Assembly: GCF_905475395.1 (NCBI RefSeq)
Contig: NC_058338.1
Location: 4,403,001-4,467,000, forward strand
Source of the DNA: Chrysoperla carnea
Taxonomy: Eukaryota; Arthropoda; Insecta; Neuroptera; Chrysopidae
DNA: 64,000 bases
Reading direction: 5' to 3'
This document shows, piece after piece, positions 1 to 12,275 of the stretch. Made by a program: the position numbers and the translations under genes. Each line of letters starts with the position of its first letter. Positions within the stretch are counted from its first letter, which is position 1. The notes below the pieces were generated by a model. It did no database searches and was not told the origin of the DNA. It was given only the letters and a program-made list of their open reading frames with translations.

Positions 1-481
1 CCAAAATTTAATATTATTTATAGAAAGATTAAAAAATTTATTATTCATTTAATGTAATCAATTTTTTTTTTTGGTTAAAATGCAATACATGTAATTCAAA
101 AAATCAAAATTATGGTACTAATCGAAATTAAAATTACAGTAATTGTATATTTATGCAGTTTATTTTTAAATAATCATGTAATATGGAAATGGAATATTAT
201 AGCGTTGGTCAAAAACAGATATTTTTTTTTTAATGATAGAATTGCAACTATGTTCAATTATATATTTTTTTGTAGAATGGAAATTGACTGGTCGATCAAC
301 GAACAGCTGAAACCGATGGATCTAGACGCCTGAAATTTTGTACTCACTAATAAGGGATATAAGAAGGGATTTTTGGAAATTCATCCCCTAATGGGCTCAA
401 AAGGGGATTTGAATTTTGTATATGGGAACTTCATGTTAATAATTTTATAGAAAAATAATCATTCTTCTCCCAAGCGGTATG
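1..481. other. AT-rich intergenic sequence
   Basis: No gene is supported here. The sequence is AT-rich, and the only open frame has no coding-like composition. It leads into the partial satellite unit that starts near 482. Confidence 0.5.
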
Positions 482-1215
482 ATATGAAAAAATCGAGAAA
501 AACGCAAAAAAAATTTTATTTTGGAATTTGATGAAACTTGGTGGATGGGGTAATTTTTATCCAAAAAGTATAAAAATCGGGTTATTTTAATTATTGGAAG
601 CAGAGTTTCTGAGATATCGCAATATTTGGATCGATTTCAGTCCGTATCTCAAAAACTATGCGTCCAGTCATCAAATCTACCCGATTTATGTACTTTTTGG
701 GTCAAAATTACCTTATATATTGAGTTTTATCGAAATTGGAGACAAAAAAAATTTTTCGATTTTTTACAATTTTTTTAAGGGGTACCCCTTTGAAAAAATC
801 GAGAAAGACGCAAAAAAAATTTTTGTTTTGGAATTTGATAAAACTTGGTGGATCGGGTAATTTTGATCCAGAAAGTATAAAAATCTGGTTAATTTTATGA
901 TTGGATGCAGAGTTTCTGAGATATCACAATATTTGCATCGATTTTAGTCCGTATCTCAATAACTATTCGACCAGTCAACAAATGCACGCGAATTTTGCAC
1001 TTTTTGGGTCAAAATTACCTTATTTACTGAGTTTTATCCTAATTGGATATAACAAAATTTTTCGATTTTTTGCATTTATTTTAAGGGGTACCCCTTTGAA
1101 AAAATTGAGAAAATCGCAAAAAAATTTTTATTTTAGAATTTGATGAAACTTGGTGGATGTGATAATTTTGATTCAAAAAGTATAAAAATCAGGTGGTTAA
1201 TTTATTGATTGGATC
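482..1215 (+). repeat. Short tandem array of a 307-bp satellite (partial copy plus two full units)
   Basis: A phrase beginning GCAGAGTTTCTGAGATATC starts at 600 and recurs at 907, giving a 307-bp period. A partial unit precedes it (482-599) and the array breaks off near 1207. Each unit carries an AAGGGGTACCCC core and ends in AAACTTGGTGGAT. Two further units lie at 50.6-51.2 kb, and inverted fragments lie at 23.0 and 54.2 kb. Open frames inside the units keep similar residues (GSKLPY, LSF) only because the repeats are similar. Confidence 0.9.
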
Positions 1216-4200
1216 TATAGAAAGTTACAATGTCACCAAAACTAAATAAAAGCTTATAAAAAATATGATTACCTATGTTATAATATCCGAACTGTATCAT
1301 ATACATATATAATATGATATGTATATCGGATATACTCATACAATACCACAAATTATTTCCTAAATAAAAGTTCAATTCACATATTAACATTCTTTTTATA
1401 ATTTTATTTATATAATAATAAATTCGATTAAAAATCGAATGTGTTCTCTTATTTATACTTCCCGATTGATATGCAAGACTAATCATTAATAAAAGATACA
1501 TTATATTATTTTTTTATTTATTTATATTATTGATACTATAATAATAATAGTTTCGCGATAATAATAATTATATTAGTCTAATAATTAATATGGACTGAAG
1601 GAGTCTTTAATTAAAATTATTTCTAAGAAACAATTCTGATTTGTTTATTTCCTTTACATAATATCGTATTGAATTCATGAGAAACACTTTGATAAAGTAG
1701 CAATGATAACGAAAAATTAATATATTTATAAACAAGAATAAAATAATTTATAAATAGTCCCTTAAGGATCTATGAGCATGACAATGTTTGATTTAAAGGC
1801 TCAAAATTTGTTTGTAGGTAGTCTTTTACTCAAAGAATATGTGGTTAAAATTTCAGCTTAGGTAACCGTGCAAATTTTTAAGAAAAAAGTCATTAAAAAT
1901 CGATATAAAATACATTGACTCTTATGGAGGAATCTCAAAAAACGACATATTTTGGAAGTTTTTGATAATTTCCATTTGGAATGAATGAAAACAAATTAAA
2001 AAAAAAACTTTTTAATAGAAAGTAAACATATTAGCAATGAATTAGAAAAGAAAAAAACTAAGTGTCACCGTCCATATAAGGGATGTAAGAGCAGGGTAGA
2101 TTAAGGGTTGAAATTATTTTTATCTTATTTTCAACTTTGATGATGAATTTTGTTATAACTTCATGAATGTAGACGAAAAATAAGAATAAAATTTTTCGAT
2201 ATGTGTCTTGGTTTTCGAAATATCGAAAGCTAAATAATTAAACAAAATTTTCAATTTTCAATATGTTGAAAATAAGCCAGATATCGAAAAATTTTCTTCT
2301 TACTTTTCGTCTTATATCGTCAAGTAATAATATAAATTTATCATCAAAATTGAAAATATCTATTTTTAAATTTGTGCCCCCACTACCATGCTCATACATC
2401 CTTAAATACAATAGGGATAAATCTTACAATATTGAATTACTGAAAGATTTTTCGCTTTTAATTTCATCCGCTAGGTATTATGGTAGAAAGATCTTCTACA
2501 AATTTGTTCTGATACCGGAAAGTTAAACGATTAGATGATCCATTTTCAGTTTTCTATGTTTGAAACTCCATAAATTAGAATGCTGTGAAAACTTTTACTT
2601 GTTTCAAAAGTCAAATGTTAGTTTGAAACAATCCATTTATGGTATGAACTGTTTAACTAACGCTTAACAAAGTCCAACGCTTAAATATCGTTCACTTGTT
2701 CTACAGAAATAACAATTTTGTAAGAACTGTGTATAGATTTTTACGGGAAGATTATGATGTCCTAGTGAGCGAACAGTTCACATCATTGTGCAAAAGTTTG
2801 AGAAAACTGTAAGCATTGGGGATAGAGTAAGACGTATGTATCATCGTAGCGTGCGTTCAGTCAAGAATACGCCATGATATTTCTACTTAGTAGAAATTTC
2901 TTAAGAGTCGCGTCTATAACAACAAATCTGCAAGGATCACCCTTAATTTGTGTGAAAGAACTAAGAGATTTGCTCATAATACTTAGTGACTGGTGGCATT
3001 TTCTCTTTATTTTGATACAACTTAGTAGCATGTGTATTCTTGGCTTTAGCGCCTGAAACAGTAGTCTAATACTTTTGTTATTTTGCTCCAAACACCGATT
3101 ATCTGCCAATGATATAATATATTTATTTCAGTAATTAAATCTCATTGAATCATGAATGTATTACGACTTTTTATGATGCAAAAACAATTTTTTATTCTTT
3201 ATTTATTATTAGTAATTTCCGACATATTGTAAAGAAAGTTAGTTACATTTATTTTTCTTCTCTGAAATAAAATGGAAAAAATATACAAAATATATCTCTT
3301 TTGTATTTATTGCATATGTTTTTATAAACATGTAAACATAATCTTACCTCCGTACACATGTAAATCGTGACAAGCTGCAATTTGGAGATTGGAGGATAAA
3401 CCTGGATTAGTTCATTTCGAAAAGTGAAATGGTAAAATAATTAGGTAATTCAAAACAATAATTTAAAAGAACAAAGTTAACTCAAATATTTCAATTTCAA
3501 TTAAAATATTTCCAAAAATTTGTTCAAAAAAATAATAGCTCTCTAAGTATCCTTTTCATCTCATCTGATGTCCTTGACCATCACTTTGATATTGATTTAA
3601 GAAGGAGTTTATAAGTTTAAAATGTTTATCTGTACGTCTATGTGTTTCTCAGTGGCATTGTAGTCCCTAAACGGTCGAACCGACTTGATTAAGAACATTT
3701 TATAGCTAAGGTTCCAAAAATCGGTTTACAAGGAATAAATCGCATTTGTCGCGGGTTTTCTAAATTTTGTAAATTTCACTTGTTTCTGTTTCAAGCTTAA
3801 ACATCTCTAACGTTGTGTAAATATAGATGTTATTTGCCTACACATGATTTTTAAAAATTTTTTTATTCATAAGCTAATGTTCCGGTTTAGTGGATTTGAA
3901 CACATTTTGATATTAATTGCTTTATTATTATTTTTTAAGAGAAAGTGTTTTTTGCTTATTTAACAGATGTTATAACATATATGTTTACAGAATCGCACCT
4001 TTATTGCATATTTTATCTCGAACAGAGATGTAAAATTTGCAAGTTTTGTAAAGAAATTATTTAACAGTAACTATTTTTGCCGGAAAATTTTTCGGAAGGT
4101 CTGAGAAAACGGCTCATGAAATTTGTAGGCCAGTATGAGCATTTAATTTTACTAATATTTATTAAACATTTCTATAAAAAATTAGCCAGTTGTTGATAAG

Positions 4201-7200
4201 TTTTCATACACTCGCTTTTCCGACGTGTTGGGAGTGGAGGTCACGCCAAACGGCCCAATATTTTTGTAGGCCACTATAATTCTCTCTTATTACATTCATT
4301 TATCTTGCATTCAAGAAAAAAGCAAGTCGTTTTCTTGACATGTTTTCAGTTTTCCACATTAAAACGTCCCAATGTTCAAAGTTTTCGTAAATGAAAACGT
4401 TCTAGGATACACTGAAATGAAGACACTCGAGAAATTTCGTAAGAGTGTTATTCCCGAAACCATTCCCCCGTCTGTACTGTATACTATTATACTCTATGCT
4501 TGGGATCTAATAAACCATTTCCTTTTGACCATGAAAAGAAACGCAATATTTTCGACAGTTTACTCACTTGAAAAATGTTTTAAATTCACAGGAAGAAATT
4601 TTAAATTTGTGAAACTATCCCTACTGTGGACTAACGAACGCTGTTGTATCGGATAAATTTCAAACATAGCAGAAATTTTTTCAATTAAATAACGGTTCTC
4701 GGTTTAATAAATTTTTGTAGGACACTTTGTATGCATTTGTTATTGGTATCAATTTATTTTAATGTAATTTAACAGATTTACGGTGAATACTAAATAGATC
4801 TGTGCATGTGAAATACGCCTTAATTATTTAATTGAGGGGCATGGTCTTGAGTCTCATATGCTTACTGAATTCTGAATTATTTTTACTTTAAATGAAGAGG
4901 TTTAACTGCTTTTTGGTTTTTGGGTGTAACTCAAAGATGTGGAGCCAATTTATCGAAAGTTTCTAAATTCTGAATTCTTTAATTTTATTTTTTAAATTAG
5001 TTTTGATTTAATTATTAATCCGCCAGAACTCGTGTTATTAGTATTTTGCTAAAAGGCGATGTAAAACGTACATAGCTTTAATTTTTCAAATGTTTTTCAA
5101 ATATGTGGTCGAAACTTTTTCTATTTTCACAAAAATTTCTCTATTTTCGAATTGTGAATTTTACAGATTTTTCAGCCCATTAAAAAGATTTATTTTTTAA
5201 GTCCCTCGGACATTGAGAAATTCTCTCATCACGAGAGTAGAGATGTAAGAAAAAAAATTAATTTCGAAACTTTTCGGGACTGGTCTTGTATATTTTCGTT
5301 AGTTTAATATAAGTAGTAATTAAAAAAAAAATTGCAATTGAAATATAGTGAAATTAGAAATAAAATGAAATTCACTATTTAGACTATTATCTCTGCAGAA
5401 TTTTTTAACATTCTTATGATTTATACTAAGGACCTATAAAAAGCCCATCAACTTATTTCCAGATTTTTTAGACTTGGCCAATTTCCTGAAATATTATTTA
5501 AAAAATTTTCGTATTCAAAATTTGTTAAGTTATTTTTATGGTTATACTGTTTGTTTCATAAATGATTATACAGTTGCATATATAAATAAAAAGTACAAAA
5601 TTTGACTTTAATGTAATCCATACTTGGATGATTTTTATGATTTCTGTTTACTCTTATACTATGTGCACTTCATCGAAGTAAATGTAGTTGCCTACATAAA
5701 TAAAAAATTCGTTTTTTTTCAAATATCTGAGAGTCCACATATGATGTAAATCAATGTACAATTTTAGCTAATTGCTGAAGGAAATGAAGCTATTGCTTTT
5801 GTACTGATGAATTTGACGTTTTTTGAAAAAAGTATATCATAAACTTTTTAAACTACTATAAAAATATTTGAACTTTTTGAGCATGTGGCCAGTGCCTAAA
5901 TAAAGTGACTTGGAAAGTGACAAGCATTAAGGCAAGCAAACAGGCACTTACTATTCATTATAACTCCGTTAATTTTCGTGCAATTGACTTGAAGATTTTT
6001 TCACTTCAAGGTTTTTTATAGTACTTATTAATCTATAATTATTAAAAAAAATTGCATATAATTATATATGGACTGACCTTGCAGTCACAATCTGCTTGTA
6101 ACTTCCGGTACAATTTAGTGTAGGCGCTATAATCAAATTTTGCATTTATTCTAAGAATCGCTTAGGGGGAAAAAAACGCAAACTACGGAAAAATTGTTTA
6201 GCCAAAAGTTGTCAAGGATAATAGAGGACATTGTGTCCATGACTGACCTACAATTATCGATAAATTAAGCGTATTTGTTATCGATTAAATTCCATATGAC
6301 ATTTTTAGGTTCCACTTCCTCCGAAAGCTAACGCTTTTCGAAAAAAGGTTCGAAAAAATGAGGATAAACTTTCTTATTTAAAGTATTATTCTATCTGTTA
6401 CAAATTAAATCAGATTAAATGGTAAATTAGCTATTGCAGCAACCCGAAGATCTAGGCCCAATTTGATGTCAAAACATGATTTTTCCACATCAAATTCTAC
6501 AATTTTTCTTTAAGCTTTTTTTTTTGATTGGTTAACTACAAAACTAGCTATTAGCCATTATAAATTAAACTGATTAAATCCTTTTCATTTTATATTCGAA
6601 TTAAGGATTTGTGCGAATTAATTTACAGTAACCTTTTAATTATGTAAATTGAATTCACTTCTATCTTCCAAAATTTAACGAAAACTTAACATGAAGAAAT
6701 CAAATTTGAATTTTGAATTTTAAAGGATTAAAGGATGCTTAGATTTTTTATTATAAAATTGAACAAAATTTATTTTAAAAAAATTTTTATTGACTGACGT
6801 ACATATGTCATATTTTTATCATTAACTTAATCAAATTTTTGCAGGCTAGTTCTTCTTCCAATATGATTTTTGGACGCCTGCTTCTTAAATGCATTTACCA
6901 CCTAAAATAAAATAAAAATTTTGAGGAAATTTTGTTTTCTTAAAATATAATGAACTTTACTTATTTTATATAATTCTTTTTTATATTTTTAGTCTGAGGA
7001 ATTTCTCATAAAGTAATCCAGATTTCGAAAAAACGTAAATACATTGAACGTTGATTTAAACTGACATTATTCCAACAAGCCTTGATTGAAACGGGAATTT
7101 GTTTAAAGTGTTAAGTAGAGCTATAACGTACGTTGAAATTAACGACCGTGTGAACAACTTTAATACAATATATTGCTATTATGCACATTGAAATTAACGC

Positions 7201-7529
7201 TTGTTATTGCATATACCGACGAAACTTGAACATAAATTATCAATAATTTTAGCAAGAGCACAATTTGAGCATGGGCGTCAATTTCAACGCACATTCCAAG
7301 GTTTATTTAATGCAGTACAATTTTAACAAACTGGCGTTCTTAAGAATTCAGCATTATAGCCCTAGAGCTCGAGACAATAAAACAGCACTTAATGGATTTC
7401 AAAATTTCGCATTAACCCTTTTTTTAATACCTCTTACGGTGCTAAATTTTTAGATTTAAGAACATCCTCTCATATATTTTGGGAACATCCTTAAGCAAAA
7501 CTTTTAATACCTACTAGTTTTTTTTTTAC
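1216..7529. other. Intergenic region without a supported gene
   Basis: About 6.3 kb of AT-rich DNA with no coding signal I can defend. The segment 4345-4470 resembles 41425-41550 (shared phrases include CAAAGTTTTCGT and ACTGAAATGAAG), so it is a copy of a dispersed repeat. The open frames at 2263-2526, 2861-3109 and 4372-4656 match no family I recognise and lack splice or start context. Confidence 0.5.
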
Positions 7530-7739
7530 TTACTGGATTTGTCTGTTAGAACCTGCAGAGCCTCGTTGAGGTGTAAAAGTTTGAACGGTTCTTGTTACCA
7601 CCTTTTCATAACCACTTGGTCGTTGTGTATGCGTTTGACTGCCATACTGGCGGACTGTTCCACCATTAACAGAATACGAATTCTGATAATTTCGAGTAGT
7701 GGTGTTAACTCTTGCAACTTGATTTGATTGACGTGGCAT
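7530..7739 (-). CDS. Small Ser/Thr/Gln/Arg-rich protein of unknown function
   Basis: An ATG at 7739-7737 opens a 69-residue frame, starting MPRQSNQVARVNTTTRNYQ, with stop at 7530-7532. Codon use is mixed rather than AT-driven, with many CAA, CGA, ACC and GGT codons, which sets it apart from the surrounding noise. The product is basic and low in hydrophobics, with no signal peptide or membrane segment. The last sense codons read ATC CAG followed by TAAGTA, so a consensus splice donor (CCA|GTAAGT) overlaps the stop. The frame may therefore be the first exon of a longer or differently ended transcript. An acceptor-like TTTTATTTTAG lies on the same strand near 6904. A TATA-like and an initiator-like motif lie upstream. 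I do not recognise the family and propose no function. Confidence 0.5.
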   Translation of the reverse strand: MPRQSNQVARVNTTTRNYQNSYSVNGGTVRQYGSQTHTQRPSGYEKVVTRTVQTFTPQRGSAGSNRQIQ

Positions 7740-7883
7740 TTTTAATACTTTTCTTGAAAAAAATCCTCAAAAATCAAAATAAAAACTGTTTTTGTCGAAC
7801 ACTTCGAAATAAATTCGATTATTATTTTATTTGGAAATAAAATTTAATTTTATTTGACTTGAATGATAGAGAATTATAGCAGG

Positions 7884-7918
7884 ACTGAACGTAGCTACGA
7901 TCAAACAAACACTGATAT
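7884..7918 (-). promoter_or_regulatory. Candidate core promoter of the small gene at 7530-7739
   Basis: Read on the minus strand, GTATATC lies near 7913-7919 and an arthropod-type initiator TCAGT lies at 7884-7888, about 28 bases downstream. The implied 5' leader to the ATG is about 145 bases. This is motif spacing only, with no independent support. Confidence 0.3.
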
Positions 7919-8759
7919 ACTTTATTGAAAAACACGAATGAAAACTTTTCTTGTTTTGTTGCTAGGAAAAACTGCGCGCTATTAAATTATCACATTGCAT
8001 GTGAAAAAATATTAAAAAAATTCGTAGTGCAGGAGCTGCGTAAACATTGCAAATTTTTTTTACGCAAAATGTGCGGCAATATATATTACGGTAACCTTGT
8101 CGTCTGAAAGTGCGGGGTAGCTTTCATTAAGTCCGGTACTTCTATTTTTTTGCAGTCTTGTTCATGATGTTGGTCTATTGAATAATCCAAGTTTGTAGCC
8201 TGGAGCGTCCACAACACAATGGTACCATTTTTGATAGTACATTTTCATGATGTTTTTAAAGTAGACTAAAAGACCTCGCACAAATTAGATGTAATGTGCA
8301 TTTCGGTTAAACTTTTTCAAATTTTGGGAAATGACAGTTTATGTCATTCTAAAGAAAAGTTTCCATAGTCACAAGTCATGAAAATGACAGGATTTCATGT
8401 TATAGCTAAATTAAAGTTGGAAAATGTACTTACTTGTATAATACATGCCTAAGTGTGTATAGGCAAATACATATACAGATATGTATAACAACATGCATAT
8501 GTATGTTTTTAATGTCAAGGTGTGGTTTTTTAATTCTTGTTTTTTTGAAGAATATGTTACGAAATTCAAAGAAAAAGCAGTGTTAAATGTTCAGTGGATC
8601 AATAATATGAAATGCTAAGATCAATATTTTCAAAATTCAATCAATTTCCAAAATTTGATTATATTCGACGTTACTTATGTAAGTAGGAAATATGATAGAT
8701 TTTTAGATACAAAACCAATTGCTACATTTTCTAGAAGAAAATCCATTAAAATATTTATC

Positions 8760-9066
8760 TAGAATAGATAATTTTCTGATTATTAATCAAATTTCTACGA
8801 AAAACTTTTGTAAAACCAAGAGTTATATTCGTTATGTAAATATGCAGTTTAAAACAAAAAATTGTAAAACCCGCTTGTATGACGCACCAAAGAATGGTCA
8901 GTAATTTTAATTGTAATATAATTACAGAGAATTTTTTTCTGCATTAAATTACAGGATTTATTTTATTTTTTAATTGGTTCAGTATCACGTACTGAATGTA
9001 AATGCACAAAATCCTTACAAAAATAGGAATAGGAAGTGGATAATAATTAATAAAAGTACAAAAAAC
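8760..9066. repeat. 307-bp copy of the hAT-associated segment
   Basis: This stretch is nearly identical to 11160-11467, running from AGAATAGATAATTTTCTGATT to AAAGTACAAAAAACA. The other copy lies inside the hAT remnant at 11015-12082, next to the transposase stop, so this is probably a fragment of the same family. A shorter, more diverged piece is at 24425-24525. The two long copies flank the cuticle-like gene at 9515-10763. Confidence 0.8.
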
Positions 9067-9514
9067 AAGAATTTATTTTTTAAAAACATATTTTTATTAT
9101 TTAATTTAAAATAAAATTATAACAATCAACAATAAAAACAAAAACAACAATTTAAAACAAATTAAATACTAAAAAAATAATAATAATCAGATGACTGAGA
9201 TTGTCAAAGCGAAATATTCTCTTTCCCAACGAAACAAACGTAAAAGTGAAAAGAAAACATTTCCCCTTTCAAAAAAAAAAACAACTTAAAAATTATAAAA
9301 TTAATGACTTGAATTGTAGTAGGCAACTCGCAAAACTATCTCAACAACAACATTAAGAAAATTATATTGAATTCGAGTTTTGTGGTCTAATCCAAAAACG
9401 TTTCCAATCATTTACAGAAGAAAAAAAAGATTTTTTCTTGGCATTAGATTATTTTCTTGCATTTCAAGTAAAAATTTCTTGCGCCAAGAAATCCTTTTCC
9501 CTCTGTATTTAAAT

Positions 9515-10763
9515 TTAATGCCATCCACTGGATTTATGATGATAAACAGTCTTATAAACGGGAACTTTAACTGGATATGGTTTTGGATAAGGAACTGGAA
9601 TATGTTTTTCAACGGTAACTGGTACAGGTTTTTCAACTGGATATGGTACAGCTTTTTCAACTGGATAAGGTACTGGTTTTTCAATTGGGATTGTAATCGT
9701 TTTAATAACTGGAACGGCAACGGGTTGTGGTACATGAATATGAACTGGATGTGGAACGTGATATGGAACGGCAACGGGTTGTGGAACTGGAACCGGAACT
9801 GGTTGTGGATATGGTACAGCGATTTGCTTGTAAATTGGTATGGCTACTGGTTTGTGTATTTCAACGGTATGACTAACTTGATGTGAACCACCGCCATAGC
9901 CGCCCCCGTAGCCACCACTTTCGTAGCCACCGCCATCACCACCATAACTTACACCTTCAGAACCGTGTCCACCACCGGCATCTCCACCGGAATGACCATA
10001 ACTCTCATAGCTTGCGCTTGCACATACAATTAAGGCACAGAATAATGATGTTTTAATCTGAAAAATAAATTTTAGTTTCTAATTAGCTGTAGAAATATGG
10101 CCCATGTGAGTAAATTTTTTGTTGTACGGCTTAATAAATCCTGAATTGGGGGTCGCTTCAATTCCAAACATTTTTTTAAAACTATGACTAAACCGGCTTA
10201 GTTTTAGGGAGAGTAAGGTCGTAATCGCCTTTAACTGTTTGACTACTGACTGAAAGGTTGCGGATTCGAATTCAGCCAGCGACAGTCTGATCAATTAACA
10301 ATTAATTGGGCGGTAAATTGATCACACTGTCCTTGCTTGGATAAGAACATAGTAATTCCGACTCCACCCACATCATAAGAAATAAATAAAAAGAAGAACG
10401 AAAAGTCAGTTTTTCACGGTCATTGTTTAAAACTACTGAACCGATTTTTTTTTTTTTTTAAATTTATAAATTCAATGTTATTCATGCTTATCGGAAATGA
10501 AGTGCCGATTGAAAAGCTGTGTTTTTCCACCCAATTTATATAAACACTGGAAAAACATTGTTGATAAAATTGACAATTTCCACAAGATTTCCACGTGAAA
10601 ATATACATACGAAGGTATACATGTGGACTTAGTTTTTTTTTCAAAAGGTCAAATAAGCACAATTTTTCACATAATAAAAAACACAAATTTTTAATTCACA
10701 CAAAAAAGAAAGAAATGCGTCATTTTCGAACGGAATATAAAATCAACTTACATAGGCTGCCAT
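9515..10763 (-). CDS. Secreted cuticle-like protein with Gly/Tyr-rich head and Val-Pro repeat tail
   Basis: Two coding exons: 10763-10752 (12 bases, MAAY, then donor GTAAGT) and 10057-9515 (after acceptor TTTTTCAG). Spliced, they give 184 residues. The first 19, MAAYIKTSLFCALIVCASA, form a clear signal peptide. Residues 20 to about 60 are rich in Gly, Ser, Tyr and His (SYGGDGGGYESGGYGGGYGG). The rest is built from Pro-Val units such as PVPVPVPQPVAVPY and PYPVEKAVPYPVEKPVP, ending HHKSSGWH. Such Val-Pro and Glu-Lys-Pro repeats behind a Gly-rich region are typical of insect structural cuticle or extracellular matrix proteins; it lacks a visible Rebers-Riddiford chitin-binding motif. A signal peptide split by an intron after very few codons is common in insect cuticle genes. 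Intron 1 holds a SINE. The exact cuticular subfamily is not assigned. Confidence 0.92.
10190..10395 (+). mobile_element. tRNA-derived SINE in intron 1 of the cuticle-like gene
   Basis: A B-box-like GGATTCGAATTC lies near 10262. The body reads AATTGATCACACTGTCCTTG, then GCTTGGATAAGAACATAG and CCGACTCCACCCACATCA, ending in AAATAAATAAA. The same body follows the tRNA-like head at 14343-14560 and is found again at 63465-63575, so this is a dispersed SINE family. It lies in sense orientation to the plus strand, antisense to the host gene. Confidence 0.75.
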
Positions 10764-10871
10764 TGTACACTAGATTTTTGGTAATATTTGTGTACCGCTG
10801 CGGTTTTTTTTGTTGTTGTTGTAAATGCAATTACCAAATTGCGAATGATAATGGCTGTATCAGATCGTCTA

Positions 10872-10881
10872 CCTTATATAT
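10872..10881 (-). promoter_or_regulatory. TATA box of the cuticle-like gene
   Basis: On the minus strand TATATAAG lies at 10880-10873, about 110 bases upstream of the ATG at 10763. That leaves room for a transcription start near 10848 and a short leader. Support is motif and spacing only. Confidence 0.45.
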
Positions 10882-11014
10882 GGACAAAGGGAATTGCAGT
10901 AAATTTAATCACTTTCACTGATGACCAGAGCACACAAGACGAGACCCCCCTTTCTTTTTTGTTATTTTTCTATTGTAACTTAAGTATATGTATTATACTT
11001 ATTATGTATACGTA

Positions 11015-12082
11015 CATAGGCGTCTCTAGGATCAAATTATTCGAGGGGCACAAATAGTAGAAAAGATGGATAATTAATTAAAAAAAAAAGTGTAACAACT
11101 ATAAAAAAAGCCATTTTAATTAAAATAACAATTAACATAAATATGCTATGCTTAAAAATAGAATAGATAATTTTCTGATTACTAATCAAATTTCTACGAA
11201 AGACTTTTGTAAAACCAAGAGTTACATTCGTAATTTAAATATGAAGTTTAAAAAAAAAAATTGTAAAACCCGCTTGTATGACGCACCAAAGAATGGTCAG
11301 TAATTTTAATTGTAATATAATTACAGAGAATTTTTTTCTGCATTAAATTACAGGAGTTATTTTATTTTTTAAATGGTTCAGTATCACGTACTGAATGTAA
11401 ATGCACAAAATCCTTACAAAAATAGGCGTGGGAAGTGGATAATAATTAATAAAAGTACAAAAAACATCAATCTTTTTTTAAAATTATAACAATAATAATA
11501 ATTAAAAATCTGCCAATCTTAATGTAAGTCAATTCTTCTAACATGTATGGCAAATTTTTCGACCAACATATTGAGTCCTACAACTGACATCAGTTCAGAT
11601 GTCTTTTGTCTTTCAATGGCCATCAAAGATAATCCAGCTAGCTTATCCTTTCCCATTTTACTCCTTAGATAGGTTTTCATACGTCTGAGTGACGAAAATG
11701 ACCTTTCAGCCGTTGCTGTGGTAATTGGTCAGGAAAGAATAATCTCAAAAAAATGTGGTATGCATGGAAAAGTTTTACTTAAATCATATTTTAAAAACAG
11801 ACCAACATGCTTGCAATGTGACGGTTTTTCGATGGTATCATGAGAGTTCTTAAAGTAAGTAATTGCAAAGGCTCTATATATTTTGTATCCATTTAATTTG
11901 TAGAAAGACCATGGTATGCTATTTGTTTTTGTGATGTTAGATATTTTAAGACGTTTCTTATGATGTTAACGATTAAATAAAATTTCACATAATATGTAAT
12001 AAATAAGTTATTTCCATTTTTTTATTACGTGTTTAAGGATGTCCAGAATATTAAATCCATGCCCCCCGTAAGGACGCCTATG
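11015..12082 (-). mobile_element. hAT-type DNA transposon remnant with target-site duplication
   Basis: The ends are inverted copies: CATAGGCGTCTCTAGG at 11015-11030 and, on the other strand from 12082, CATAGGCGTCCT. The element is flanked on both sides by the same 8 bases, TATACGTA, at 11007-11014 and 12083-12090. Eight-base duplications are the hallmark of hAT insertion. Inside, the minus strand encodes the C-terminal part of a transposase, so it is an internally deleted, probably inactive copy of about 1.07 kb. The segment 11160-11467 recurs at 8760-9066. Confidence 0.88.
11519..11945 (-). pseudogene. hAT transposase C-terminal fragment (dimerisation domain), broken by a stop
   Basis: The minus-strand frame runs from about 11945 to the stop at 11519-11521 and includes WSFYKLNGYKIYRAFAITYF and later PITTATAERSFSSLRRMKTY, then LRSKMGKDKLAGLSLMAIER. 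The pattern Pro-x-x-Thr-Ala-x-x-Glu-Arg-Ser-Phe-Ser-x-Leu-(Arg/Lys)-x-x-Lys-Thr-x-Leu-Arg is the conserved hAT C-terminal dimerisation block. An in-frame TGA (plus strand 11729-11731) sits directly before PITTA. The N-terminal and catalytic parts are absent. It lies wholly inside the terminal repeats described above. Confidence 0.88.
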
Positions 12083-12275
12083 TATACGTACATATTAAGA
12101 TGATCTTATTTTATCATGTCGGACACAATTGGTTGGGTGTATTTGTTTTTAAAGTGTATTTCCTTTTTTTTTTTTTTGTACATTCCCGCTAGCACAGCGC
12201 GCAGTCTATATTTTATAAAGTAACACAACACCGATTCAACTAATAGTCCATTCTAAAATTGTAAAAGTACACACA

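Noticed and set aside
594-1143. Two similar small frames that look like paralogous genes
   Set aside because: They are the same frame in successive units of the 307-bp satellite, with no start or splice context.
2861-3109. Overlapping frames on both strands resembling a transposase piece
   Set aside because: No catalytic motif or terminal repeats could be identified; too weak to call.
9380-9886. 168-residue Trp/Asn-rich plus-strand frame
   Set aside because: Antisense shadow of the Val-Pro repeat cuticle-like exon, which has signal peptide and splice support on the minus strand.
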